DNA of 64,000 bases, taken from positions 1,929,501 to 1,993,500 of the forward strand of contig CM052361.1 of the NCBI GenBank assembly GCA_028551475.1. Reading direction: 5' to 3'. The position numbers were made by a program, and so were the translations under genes. The first letter of the stretch is position 1, and each line of letters starts with the position of its first letter. The DNA is from Casuarina equisetifolia. Lineage: Eukaryota; Streptophyta; Magnoliopsida; Fagales; Casuarinaceae. Below are positions 1 to 11,400 of this stretch, piece by piece. A model generated the notes under the pieces. That model ran no database searches and was not told where the DNA came from. It saw only the letters and a list, made by a program, of their open reading frames with translations.

Positions 1-1394
1 CTATCCCAAGGCCATGAACCAGAGCCATTGTATCAAGATATTTTTGTATTTGCAACATTCTTAGCTATGGAAAAAGGAATACTAGTTGTGGCAGCAGTAA
101 GAAATGGTGGACCTTTTTCTTATACTTAAGAGAATGGGATCCCATGGGTTTTAACTGTCACTGCGAGCACCATTGATCAATGGTTTGCTGGATCTTTGGT
201 TCTAGGAAATGTTGTGACTATTTTTGAATGGTAAATGTTCCTAGGTGATGCCCAACTAAAGAACCTACCATTGGTTTATGACAAGGTTCTTTCATCATGC
301 TTACAATAAGACATCACCCATTGGGATTATCTTGTGTAAACTTGGGAATGTCCAATGGCAAATTGATTTCATTTGTAGATTAAATGCAACGGGAGCAATT
401 CTTGTCCATGATCATCCTAGATTAGTAGGACTTGAATATTTTCATTGTCCTTACATTGTGATAAACCAAAAAGAGGCAAAAGTAGTGATATCTTATGTGA
501 AAAATAGTTATTCACCAACCATCACCATGAATTTCAAGCAAACCTTCACAAATATAAAGCTAGCACCAACTGTGATGCTTAAAGCTTCTAGAGGTCCATC
601 AATGGCCTTCCCAAGTATCTTAAAGCCAGACATAATGGCACTTGGGTCATTAGTTTTGGCTGCTTTGCCCCCCATCATACTAGTAGCCAAAACAAGATCA
701 GGAAAAGATTTATATAATAACTATAGTATCAACTCTGGGACATCATTTGTTACCTCTCATATTGTTAGTGTCGTGGCCCTTTTAAAAGCTGCACATCCAA
801 AATGGAGTCCAATTGCCATTAAATCTGCCATAATTACCACTACAAACACACTTGATAATATTATGAATCCAATTCGAGACTTTGACTTGGAATTTGCTTC
901 ACCTTAGGCCATAGGAGCATGTCAAATTAATCCTACCCAAGCACTTGATCCGGGTTTGGTTTATGATGTAACTCCTCGAGATTTTGTAAATCTCTTGTGT
1001 TCAACCTTCAATGAAGAGCAAGTATTTTCCATCACCAAGCATAATTGCATGAACCCATCTTTTGATATAAATTACCCATCATTCCTCTCCTTTTATAATG
1101 AACACACAAGATTGATTATTCATAAATTTGAAAGGATTGTGACCCAATGTTGGTGAAGGTGTTGTAACTTACAAGGCTATAGTGGTTTCACCACGCAATA
1201 CTATAGTTGAAGTCTCACCCAAGACATTAGTGTTCCAAAGAAAGTATGAGCAACTATCTTACAACATGACTATAACATATAAAGGAGATGTTGGTGAGTT
1301 AGGTTCCAAAGGTGAGTTGCTTTGGGTTGATAGTACTAAGAAATATAGGGTAAGGAGTCCCATTATGGCGATGAAGAGACAACTTCACCTTTAA
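1..1394 (+). pseudogene. Subtilisin-like serine protease (SBT/subtilase) pseudogene, 5' end outside window
   Basis: Conceptual translation in shifting frames gives a plant subtilase from the middle of the S8 domain to the C-terminal fibronectin-like domain. Visible pieces are an NGIPWVLTV segment (about 130-165), LKNLPLVYDK (about 255-285), the catalytic-serine block GTSFVTSHIVSVVALLKAAH (about 740-797), DPGLVYDVTPRDFVNLLC (about 948-1001) and a terminal TYK..SPKTLVF..YNMTI..GELLWVD region (about 1170-1360). The catalytic Ser is still present, but the usual GTSMACPH is changed. In-frame stops at 127-129, at about 232 and after 904, plus at least two frame changes, break the frame. Functional subtilases are about 750 residues in one or few exons; here the pro-domain, Asp and His regions would lie left of the window or are lost. 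Family assignment is firm; loss of function is inferred from the stops. Confidence 0.88.
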
Positions 1395-1992
1395 GCTTTT
1401 ATTGTATTCTCCATGACTAGTTGTTAAACCTTTCATGCTAGTAGTTAAACAAAACAAGTGCGAGCTAAATGAATATTCTATTTTTATGTAAGAGTAACTT
1501 GATTTTCATGTAAATAAATATTTCTTTTCTAATGTAATTGATTTGATTTGCATCAAATGAATTATAAATGAATATTTATGTGGGCTTGTTTGAATTGAAC
1601 TTTACATAATAGCACCTAAACTTTCCTATCTTGAATGCATAAAAAGTTATCTTGATATGTATTCCTTAAGCTATGGTGAGTCAACGAAAGGGAAAGAGGA
1701 GCCCGCATTCCTTGCTTTTGTTCTATCTTTTCCCTTCTTTCCTAACCAAGCAAATTTTATAATAGATAATAACACCCACCTTTAATTCTCACTCTCACTT
1801 ACATGCTAATGCAAACATTGCAACTGAACTCAAGCCCAAATTTCAGGATTTAGAGGCCTTATCCCTACATCTAATACTATAAAGTGTAAGGGTTCATCTC
1901 AAAACCTTAACATTAAATAAAAAAATCTTATCACTTATAAGCTTAATGACCCATCTTATGCTTTTAATGTGAGACAATGCCTACCTTTAACA
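1395..1992. other. Spacer between subtilase relic and TFIIIA partial copy
   Basis: AT-rich and non-coding as far as I can see. Around 1870-1995 lies a short segment (cttatcacttataagcttaatgaccc-like) that resembles, in opposite orientation, sequence near 46330-46400 and 46560-46620, so it may be an old dispersed repeat. No gene is recognised. Confidence 0.5.
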
Positions 1993-2797
1993 CAATCAAG
2001 TGCAATATAAGTTGTGTATGTGGTACAAAAAACAAAAAAGTCAAAAAAAGCTGAAAATGGATCATTGATGCGGCAGAATCTTACGTTTGGATAGGTGTGA
2101 CTACATTCTTTGTAATTGCATTCAATTCTCACTACGAATCTTTCGCCTCATGTGCTCGAATATGTCGCTTTATATTCTTTTTCAGCTGTTTGGTCCTGCA
2201 TATTTCACATGTAATACGTTGATGGCAGGACATGATTTGGGCCTTCAGGCATTGATCATTTGCAAAGTTTTCATACAGCCAGGTTCACTACAGAATGCCT
2301 CCACTAAGTCTAGTTTAACTGCATGAGTTAAGGCATTCATCAGAAAGTGCATGAGATAAGATTTCAAAACTTAGCAAGAGCCGTTGGTTCTCATTTCAAG
2401 AACAATGTTGCTTAAGATCATCTAGACCACATAATAATAAAGTCAGGTAGCAGTGGGAATTTGGGGAAATAAGCAACTTGCCATGGGAGTCCTCATACTT
2501 CCGCAACCTTGATTCATATCTGAAAACCTTCCCACCCCCGATTTCCTGGCAGACGTACTGCTTATGACATTGGACATCAGGAGGGGAAAAATCCTCGCTA
2601 TGGAATTGTTTCTGGTGCCTTTTCATGTTGGCTTGTAAAGAAAATTCACGGCTGCAACTCTCAACTGGACACCTAAAGAGTTTCCCTTGGTGCTGAGCAA
2701 GATGGCGAGTCAAGTGGTCCTTCCGTCTGTAGCTGGAATGGCAGTCATCAACAGCACAAGTATGCAACCTCTGCAACAAAATGAAAAGAATCTATTA
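1993..2797 (-). pseudogene. Partial duplicate of TFIIIA exons 3-4, decayed
   Basis: This block aligns end to end with about 4550-5350 of the TFIIIA gene on the same strand: exon 4 (copy at about 2060-2315), the intervening intron and exon 3 (copy at about 2489-2770, with the same ttgttgcag acceptor). It lacks exons 1, 2, 5 and 6 and the 5S-mimic exon. In the exon 3 copy, finger 5 has lost a zinc ligand Cys (CQEIGG instead of CQEIGC) and a ligand His (RKYEDSH instead of RKHEDSH). In the exon 4 copy a one-base deletion near 2262-2275 (gcaaagttttcat against gcaaagtatttcat) shifts the frame in finger 6. It lies downstream of the parent in the same orientation, so a tandem segmental duplication followed by decay is the simplest origin. 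Whether it is transcribed is unknown. Confidence 0.9.
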
Positions 2798-2799
2798 AG

Positions 2800-4086
2800 T
2801 ATTCCGAAACTTATTATGAGAAGTGAATGCTATCACAATAGGTACACAGCAACACGCCATCCAATCTTTATTATAGCAGCGTGCATGATGATGAGGATTA
2901 GAGGATTCAGTCCAAAATTTGATTGCAAAGATATTACTTAAAAAATAGAATAGGTTCACGAGAGAGTTTAACTTCTTTTTTAGCTCATTCTATTGCAAAA
3001 GGGATACTACTTGCACTTATAATTTTATCTTTCACTCTCTTGAGTTTACGAGTCTTATTAATTTAAAAAATAAAAAATAAAAATTGATTTCTTAACTAAT
3101 ATGAAATGAATTAGCTTAAACCAACAACTTAAGGGCTTGCTTTTTCCTGTCTTTCTTAACACTTTCTAAACACTATATAACAAATGTTTAGTAGCAAAAA
3201 TAAAAATTCACATCTTCAGGTACCTTTTAGGGCCTAGTGACAACATGGAGTATCGTGTGGGTTCCACTTCTATTCTTTCTTTTTTTTTTTTCTTTTTTTT
3301 TTTGTGCTTAACATTGTGAAAGCATTGTCCATAAAGATAAATTGTCCTATGACAACCTATAAGTTAGATAAATTGCAATTTACTGGGACAAACTGAAAAT
3401 TTAGAACTCTAATTTTCTTTTCTTTTGAGTACCAAGTCCGTAGGACTTTACAAATATTTAAAAGAAGTGCTTAAGAAGGTAGAAAAGTTTAAGCAAAAGA
3501 GATACTGAATCCAAATATAAATAAGACTTGGACCATTTTTAATACCCCTTTTATCATGAATGTATAAAGACTCTTGTGATAGTTTAATTTCGCAAGCCAA
3601 ACTCTGTCGAAAATATTAATTCTTTTATAAGCTAATCATTTAAAAAAAGAAATCTCCAGGAGTATATCAATATATTAGAAACATGTGACTCACCATTATC
3701 CGTATAATTCACTTCTACTAACATCTCTTTTGGATCGGAAAAGAAAGGGAAAGATGTACCACAGTGCATCGTTGCCAGACAGAGCTGGCAAGAGCACTTG
3801 AGTGGACTCTTTAACGACAATGTCTTTCAACCCAGATATTTGAAAGATACTTGTTCTCTATGACTATCATGAGTTCCATGCCTTTCGAAAAGGCCGATTG
3901 ACACTGAATTTGTATTCATTACAGTAGTACTGCCAGTACAGAACTCATGAATGACCCTCAGGGGGCGTAGTACATGTAATAAACAAGGATCAGAGCAGGG
4001 GATACAAGATGGTACTCAGCTATACATATCAGAGTGAACCTAGCACAAAATGACCTAATCTCTATACAATTTCTAATGGTAGGTAA
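2800..4086. other. Spacer and 3' flank of TFIIIA, with one unexplained ORF stretch
   Basis: AT-rich spacer with a poly-T tract at about 3276-3302. On the minus strand about 3632-3850 there is a less AT-rich stretch with an open frame of 62 codons and a possible splice donor (aatg/gtgagt) near 3693. I recognise no family in any of its frames. About 3840-4086 probably includes the TFIIIA 3' UTR. Confidence 0.4.
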
Positions 4087-6436
4087 CTATCCACATTGTG
4101 CGGAAGTAGAGGACATGACTCCCTGCTGCTCATTCTCAGTTCTCCGTGAGAGCATCCAAGCAAGGTAGTCAGATTCTTCATCCAACTGATTTGGTGGAAC
4201 AACTCTCTTTCGGATCAGCATTTCTACGGTTGGGTACTTTCTCTTCCGCCCACCCCGGGGCCTGGACTGAAATTGCTGATCTAACTCTTCAAAGTTCCCC
4301 TGAACCCAAAGAAATTCCAGACCCGGAAATTTATTCATGTTTCCATCCAGATAAGTACAGAAAACAGTTTTGAAATGTCCAAGGACAGAAATCTCACAGG
4401 TGAGTAAACATGGCATCCCGTCTTTTCGTGATTGTCTCTCACATGCTTGTGCGCAAATCTCATGCCACACCCGGTAAAGCTACAGGCAAAAGGTTTAAGA
4501 CCAAGGTGCACAGCCTTCACATGCTGACAGAGATTTGATTTCTGAATATAAAATCAAGCGCCATATAAGTTTAGTGTACATGGCACAAAAAACAGAAAAG
4601 ACAAAAAAAAAAAAAATGGAGCATTGATGCTGCAGAATCTTACATTTGAATATTTGTTACTACAATCTTCGTGATTGCATTCAATTCTCACTGACGAACC
4701 TTTCGCCTCATGTGCTCGCATATGTCGCTTTATATTCTTTTTCAGCTGTTTAGTTCCGCATATTTCACATGTAATACGTTGATGGCAGGACTTGATGTGG
4801 GCCTTCAGGCATTGATCATTTGCAAAGTATTTCATACAACCAGGTTCACTACAGAATGCCTCCACTGAATGTAGTTTAACTGCACGAATAAAGTCATTCA
4901 TCAGACAAGGCATGAGATAAGATTTCAAAACTTAGCGAGAGCCATGCATCCCATTTCAAGAACAATATTACTTAAGATCATCTATACCACAAAATAAAAA
5001 AGTCAGGTAGCAGTTGGAATTTGGGAAATAAGCAACTTGCCATGGGAGTCCTCATGCTTCCGCAACCTTGATTCAAATCTGAAGACCTTCCCACATCCAA
5101 TTTCCTGGCAGACGTACTGCTTATGACATTGGACATCAGGAGGGGGATGATCCTCACAATGAAATTGTTTCTGGTGCCTTTTCATGTTGGCTTGTAAAGA
5201 AAATTCACGGCTGCAACTCTCAACTGGACACCTGAAGAGTTTCCCTTGGTGCTGTGCAAGATGGCGAGTTAAGTGGTCCTTCCGTCTGTAGCTGGAATGG
5301 CAATCATCAACAGGACAAGTATACAGCCTCTGCAACAAAATGAAAAGAATCAATTAAGTGTCAAGAGCTATGACTGCGAAGGTAACTAACGACTGCATCT
5401 ACACATGGACAAGTACACAGCCTTCAAACCTCAAGTCGGAAAGATTGCGTGATTGAGGCTTGCTTGAAGGAGCTTCTCAGGAGGTCTCCCCACCTGATAC
5501 TAGTCCATTCAAGTCTAACAATGCAGCCTCTCGCATTTTGGAGTTCTGGTACGGGATCCAATGCTACACGCTTTGACACCTCAAATAAGTAAAGACTCCT
5601 GCAAAATAATTCATCTTCAATCGACCAAGAAGCTACATAAATGTGTTTAACAAGGTACAAACAATCATCGAACTATTGGCAGTCTGGAAAATAGCAGTAT
5701 CTACAAATAATTGGTAGAAAAAGATCTCTCAGTCTGTAACTACGGATTTTCGTTGAGAAGTAATTACTTAGGCTTTGAGATCTTCCACTCAAGGACCAAC
5801 ATAATCAAACGCCAACCTTGCAGGTATATATACCACTCAAATTAAATAACACAATCATCTCAAACCACAAAATCAATACCCGACATGTCTACGAACTTGT
5901 GCGAGCTTGCAGGATGCACACCATCTCATAATCATCAACAAATAACAACCTTCACCCACCAATTAAACCCCAACCGAAAACAGCACATAAGAAAACCTAA
6001 AGCTACAATCGGTTAAACCGAAGATCAAAAACACCAAAACTTTAGCAACCGAGATGAAAACTAAGACAAAAAGAAATACCTCCAGCGAATGACTCTGCAT
6101 GTGCTGCTTCAAATACGCCGGTTTTCTGAAAGTCGCACCGCACTCCGAGCAAGTATTGGACTTTCTTCCCTCTTTCTCCTCTTCTCCATCAACTTCCTTC
6201 CCCTCCATCTCTTCCTGAAATATTAGGAACCCAAGAAAAAATAAGCATCAAATTCAAAACACAGACAAGTACATATCAGAATACGGGACGGAGAGGCAGA
6301 CCTTGTGATGGGTGAGGACATGAGCAGCGATTAGGGTCTTCTTAGACCTGCAAATCCCGCAGTACTCACAGAAGTAGCGCCTTATATCTCTGAATATCGG
6401 CCTTTCCATCTCCTCCATCTCCTCCATCTCTCCCAT
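4087..6436 (-). CDS. TFIIIA: Transcription factor IIIA, nine C2H2 zinc fingers
   Basis: RNA polymerase III factor that binds the 5S rRNA gene internal control region and 5S rRNA itself; nuclear/nucleolar. Six coding exons: 6302-6436, 6080-6214, 5041-5329, 4644-4879, 4398-4541, 4087-4299, giving 383 residues with consistent phase. Finger 1 is in exon 1 (YFCEYCG), finger 2 in exon 2 (NTCSECG), fingers 3-5 in exon 3, 6-7 in exon 4, 8 across the exon 4/5 junction (ECNHEDC..KSNLCQH) and 9 in exon 5. The C-terminal tail ([10 protein letters not shown] basic patch, then [11 protein letters not shown]) matches plant TFIIIA. The start ATG opens an acidic [11 protein letters not shown] leader. Exon 3 ends at a GC donor (CATG/GCAAGT), so that intron is GC-AG. 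Expression is probably controlled by a poison exon between exons 2 and 3. A decayed partial copy lies just downstream. Confidence 0.95.
5039..5040 (-). other. TFIIIA: Non-canonical GC splice donor, TFIIIA exon 3
   Basis: Exon 3 ends CATG and the intron opens GCAAGT, the usual GC-AG donor consensus. The next acceptor (ttcgtgcag/TTAAACTAC, exon at 4879) restores phase, giving [15 protein letters not shown] as in other plant TFIIIA proteins. No GT donor nearby keeps the frame. The same GCAAGT is kept in the decayed duplicate (about 2480). Confidence 0.85.
5430..5598 (-). promoter_or_regulatory. Plant 5S rRNA mimic (P5SM), alternatively spliced poison exon of TFIIIA
   Basis: Lies in the 750-nt intron between TFIIIA exons 2 and 3. 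On the minus strand it is bounded by an acceptor (tattttgcag/GAGTC) and a donor (CTTGAG/GTTTG). Its core reads GGATCCCGTACCAGAACTCC and then GGTGGGGAGACCTCCTGAGA, close to 5S rRNA (GGATCCCATCAGAACTCC and ATGGGTGACCTCCTGGGA), with matching order and spacing. Retention puts an in-frame TGA six codons in (GAG TCT TTA CTT ATT TGA), so the included transcript should be truncated and decay. In land plants this exonized 5S element is bound by ribosomal protein L5, which promotes exon skipping and links TFIIIA output to L5/5S balance (established biology). Exon boundaries here are my inference from splice signals. Confidence 0.93.
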
Positions 6437-6469
6437 CTCTCCTTCAAGAATGTCAAGGAAGGAACAAGC

Positions 6470-8460
6470 GGCGCTGGAAGCAAGACAGAGAGGGATCTTA
6501 ACCTAATTCGTTTACTTGGGCTTCAGGGCTCCTCTTTTTTTTACTTGGGCCATTCTTACCTACTGAGCCCAAATCTTCTCTAAATCTGATATAAAAGCAA
6601 GTCTTTTTTAACTTGGAATAAAGCTTGAAGATTAATCCAAAACAGCATTCTGTATTCCAAATTCTTATTATTATTGATTAGCAAGTTTTAAGTAATTTGG
6701 AGTGAAAATTGAAGATTGACCCAAAACAGCATTTAGTGGCTCATATTCTTATCACCAGTGAATGGTAAGTTTTTGATAACTTGGAGAGAAATTTGAGGAT
6801 TGACCCGAAATAGCATTAGGCATCTCCAAAATAGCATTAGGCATCTCCAATTCTTGTCACCAGTCATACTATTTTAACTCAAAACATAAAAAAAAAAAAG
6901 TTTCTTGTGTTTTTTGAAACTACTATTTGAGTTTGATATGGACTTGCAATATAATATTAGATTATGATCCTTTTTAACATTTTTATAAATGTAGGCAAAC
7001 CTCAAAACTAATTAATAAAAGTAGCATAAAGAAATGGTTCGAAACAAACCATTACTATAAGAAATCATGTTAAAGGTGTGAATATCTAATTTTATACTAT
7101 TAAAATAATTTTGCATTGAAATTTTAATGTAATAAATATTATATTTATTAAATTAACTTTTAAAATAAATGCGAGCTTTATAACATATTTTTTTATTTAA
7201 ATTATAATATCATATTATAAATATATAATATTCTTCTAGAATTTCTATTTAAAGACAATAGTACAGTCACATCGTTTCAGAAAAGCCACAATAAAGAATA
7301 TTCTTCCGGAACCGATCATTTATAAACAGATCCGAGCCTTTTCGTCGTTTCTCTTTTCAACGATTTTTTAAAAATATTTTTACATTATAAATATCCGACA
7401 TGGTAACCCGGCAATAAACAATCCGTGCGCATGGAACCGAAACGCACGAGTGGCGTGGGTTTTCCGACTTGACGCATTGGTCCCCGTAGGGACGTGTTAT
7501 TATTAGTTTCAGGTGGAAAGTTAAAGCTCCCCACGAAGGCTCTAGAATCGGTCGTCGATCTGGCGAGAAACAAAGCGAAGAAATGTGGTCGAAAACATGA
7601 TAATTTCTGTTCGGACAAGGGATAAAAAAGACTATTAGGCGAGACAATATGAGAATGCAGTGGAATTATAACTAATCTAATTAGTCAACTGTGTAACCCA
7701 TGAGACACACACCATATTCCACCCAACGTTGGGCCTGGTTGTTCAAGGTCAACGTTTCGGAATGGGGAGCCAATGGATGGAAGAAGTTTACAAGATCAAC
7801 ATTGCTCCCCTCCACCTAAATCATTTTTTAAAAGAAATTAATTTAAAAGAATTGTTGACTAAGTTAAAGTGGAGATTACTATATTGGAGGCGACTATTAA
7901 GCTAAAATGCTAAGACATGTTGGTAAGCAATGCCCAATTACTTAAGACTATTACATTAAACCATGATACAATTAACATTTTGTAAGACTCAAACTACATG
8001 TATTCATGGCAAGATTCAAACTTAGGAAATGGTGATTGTTTTTAATGTTAAATGTGACAAACTCAATTATTGAGTTGAAAGGGTTAAACAAGTTGACACA
8101 ACATGCTTAATTACTCTTAGACTGTAATACTTAAAATTATCAAACAATAAATGTGTATCTATATTTTTAAAGGAAAAAAATAATTTCTTAATATAATATT
8201 AAAGTTCAAATATTTCTTAACATTTATATAAATATAGATAAGTCAATAATTCATTATCACAAAATAAGTAAAAAGAGAAAGTTAACAAATTTGGTAAATT
8301 CAATTTATACTAAATCTACCATACTTTACAATATACATTGTTTCTTCTATTTATGTGGAAGCAATATTAAAATTTATTATATAACAACTAATTATATCCA
8401 AAAATAGATGCCTAAGTATGTTAGAATTAATATCTAATTCACTAAAGTAAGAAGATTTTA
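6470..8460. other. Spacer upstream of TFIIIA: its promoter plus unrecognised AT-rich DNA
   Basis: The first few hundred bases must carry the TFIIIA promoter and 5' UTR, but I can assign no element. 6609-6866 holds a three-copy imperfect tandem repeat, listed separately. 7260-7640 is more GC-rich than its surroundings and has overlapping minus-strand ORFs of 77 and 96 codons with no recognisable family. The rest is AT-rich. Confidence 0.45.
6609..6866. repeat. Imperfect tandem repeat, three copies of about 80-95 bp
   Basis: Units start near 6609, 6688 and 6771. Each carries (t)aacttggagtgaaa-tt-gaagattgacccaaaacagcatt followed by a caaattcttatcaccag-type segment. The third contains a further short duplication (aaatagcattaggcatctcc twice). 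Confidence 0.75.
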
Positions 8461-11400
8461 TTTTTTAAGGGGCAGTACCCTAAATTTTCATTCACTACAA
8501 TTGAACTTACAAAAGTTAGGCAGTGTACAAGCTCACCCATAACACCAAAATAAAATCTAAATGTTGACTAGTCAACATCTTGGGAGATACATAACGTTGA
8601 ATCATTAGTTAAGCTAAAGATAATCAAAGCTAAAAGCACCTACTTTCTTGAAAAGGACATAACGCCTACCAAGGATTATATCCACCTAGGTAAATAAGCT
8701 AAAGAAGTAAAGTAGTCTCTGAAGGACAACAAAATTGTGACAAAGTAACATAGAAATGTATTCTTCTGACAACATCCTTCTTAAGATCAAGATTAGTCCA
8801 GGCAACACATGAATTTTCTTGCATAGATTTGCAAAACTCCTTTGCCGTGGATAGACGTCTTTGAATAAGAGAAGGTTCCTCTCATCTTCCCTAGTATGTT
8901 TTTTACTTTGGAGTATGGGTATGAGGATTTATAACTCTCTCTTAAGTGGAGTAAGACTGACAAGGCTTTCATCAAGGTTCTTTAGATCTTTTCTTGCAAG
9001 CTATCTAATCATCTTAGAGTTTTTTCTCCTGCAATCTTTGAGAAATTCTCCTTGTCGAGGCCAATTCTGGATTCTTAGCTTGGAACTTGATAATGGGAGT
9101 TTGGATATTGGAGAGTTTTGTAGTAGGGTAAGGGTGTGCATCTCCACATTTTGTAGGTTCCCAAATTATATGTGGTCTTTAGGTGAGCAATTTTGATGGT
9201 GGGAGTGCTTATGAGTCTTTGACATCCGAATACCATACCTTAATTGGTTGCTTTCCAAATTTGTGCAACTCCTTGTTATCCTTTGGTGGGAGAGGATGTT
9301 CATTTCGTTGCGCCCTTTCTATTGCAAGGATGGTTATGTTTCTAAGAATAACAACTGCTTTTGCCTTTTCTACCTTAGATCCTATTACCTTATTTCATGT
9401 GAAGCACAGAACAAGTTGTTGTTGCTATGTAATCATTATTTAACTCCAACCCATTATACCTGCATAAAGGTGTAAGTACTTATCATAAGCCTCACGATTC
9501 TTGTTGATAACTGTGTCATGAATGTTGTAAAGCAATTCCTCTGAACTAGGAATGGACCGATAATAGCCATCAATACTAGTAGTTGCAAAGTCCATGGTAT
9601 AAAGTCCTTGTTGGATTTGACTTTTTCCTTGATATTTGATAATGGCCTTGGTAATGATAGGTTCCTACTAATGAATTAGAATGAAAGGTTGTCCCGTTTA
9701 TCCTTTTTAATGTGTAGGGCTCTAAGGTGTTTGATTTGGTTTTTCATCTATTATGCCCTTAATAATCTTTTGATTGTCTAGGCAACCTAACAATCAACTC
9801 TCCTTATTGGTGGAGTTAATAAGTTCCAATGTCTTTACCTCTTAAATTTTGGGGGATACATCATCCCTTACTAAAGCACAATTAATATCCTTATCCATTC
9901 ATTTATCATTCTTTAGGGAAGTATAACAAAAATACTTTTAATAATGTTGGATTCCAAAGGGCAGTTCCAACCCTCCTCCATCAATTGGATGGAGAAAAGC
10001 TACAGTGTTTCTTCAAAACTAGTCTTGACCTTGGGAACTAAGTCTACTTTAATTACCTCTTTGAGTTGAGAAACTAGTTGTGAGGGAAGAGAAGGATTAA
10101 AAGCATTGGTAGAGACCTTTCTCCTTAGGTTTGGTGAGTTGAAGCTATATGCTTCCCTAAGCATCAAAACTATTTCTTATAACACCATAGGGAAGCAGGC
10201 TGGTAAGATATCTTACTTGGGGGTGGGCATTAAATGCTTATGACTAGCCTCTAATTTAAGGTCCTGATTTTGGTATAGAACACTAAACCAATTAGAGGAA
10301 CTAACATCCCCAAGACAAGATATTCTTTGTTTCATCTTAACTTGTTTACATTTCTCCAATTATTCAAAGGAAGGAGACCTAGGTCTCTTGTTATAGTTTA
10401 AGTGACCTAGCTTTTTACAAATGTGACACCGTTGTATAAGGTTATATTCCACAAGTAGTACCCACTAGAGGAACCCTTTTACCCTAAGGAATAGACTCAA
10501 TTAATGGGGTTTTGAGTCAATATCAACATAAATCCATACTTTAATCGGCCATGTCATTTTGAGAGTCTATTCATCTACTCGAATGTATTTCCCAAGTACT
10601 GACCTAGTGGATGCAGAAAGGAAGGGACATGTCCAATTGCATGTAGATCATAAATGTTGACCTGGGTAGCCATGTGAGTGAGCTCTTTTGAAATTTCAAA
10701 CTCCAATGTCCACTTAAATAGATTGAATTGCTTTCTTAAGATTGATAAATGTAATGTGGACCATGTTGTGTGAATTTCTTACTCCATGGTTCAAATAAAG
10801 ACTGTATGTGAATCTATGGCCCCTTACTATGGCATTATCTTGAAGAACCCATGCATGATTAACAAAGACATTAATGATAAAAGTATAAAGGCTTGTAGAC
10901 TCAAACCTAGCAATGAGAGTGTATTGATGATAATCACTAATGATAGCGAAGTCCTCACAAAAGATGACTATTTTTTTATTTCCTTCTTGATCTTGACAAA
11001 TTTATAGGTTAATGGGTATATCCAAGGTGTTTAGAAGTTTTGATAGTGGTAAGGTGGAGATCTTTGTGGAAATTCTTGAAAAAGATTGTCACTAATGGAG
11101 GATTCCAGGGTTTGGGCAAAATGGCTTGCACAACTACAACTTTAACAGTAACTAGAGTTTTCAAATATGAATCTCAGCCTATAGTTTGTTTCCCCAATCC
11201 TAAAATTGGTGGTGTATGATAGTGGGTTACCTATGTCAACTAAGACATATAACCTAAGCACCAAGGGACATTGTTATATGGCAATTTGTTTGTCCATTTG
11301 TAAAAATTCCCCTATAATATTTCCTATAGTTCAAAATATAGTAGTCCCTTATAGAGCCCTTAGAAGACTAACCACCTTGACCTAGATCAGTGCTTTATCA

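Noticed and set aside
5430..5598. Ordinary 5S rRNA pseudogene or Cassandra-type TRIM LTR, which also contains 5S sequence
   Set aside because: No LTR ends flank it, and it sits between splice sites in the exact TFIIIA intron where plants carry the 5S mimic.
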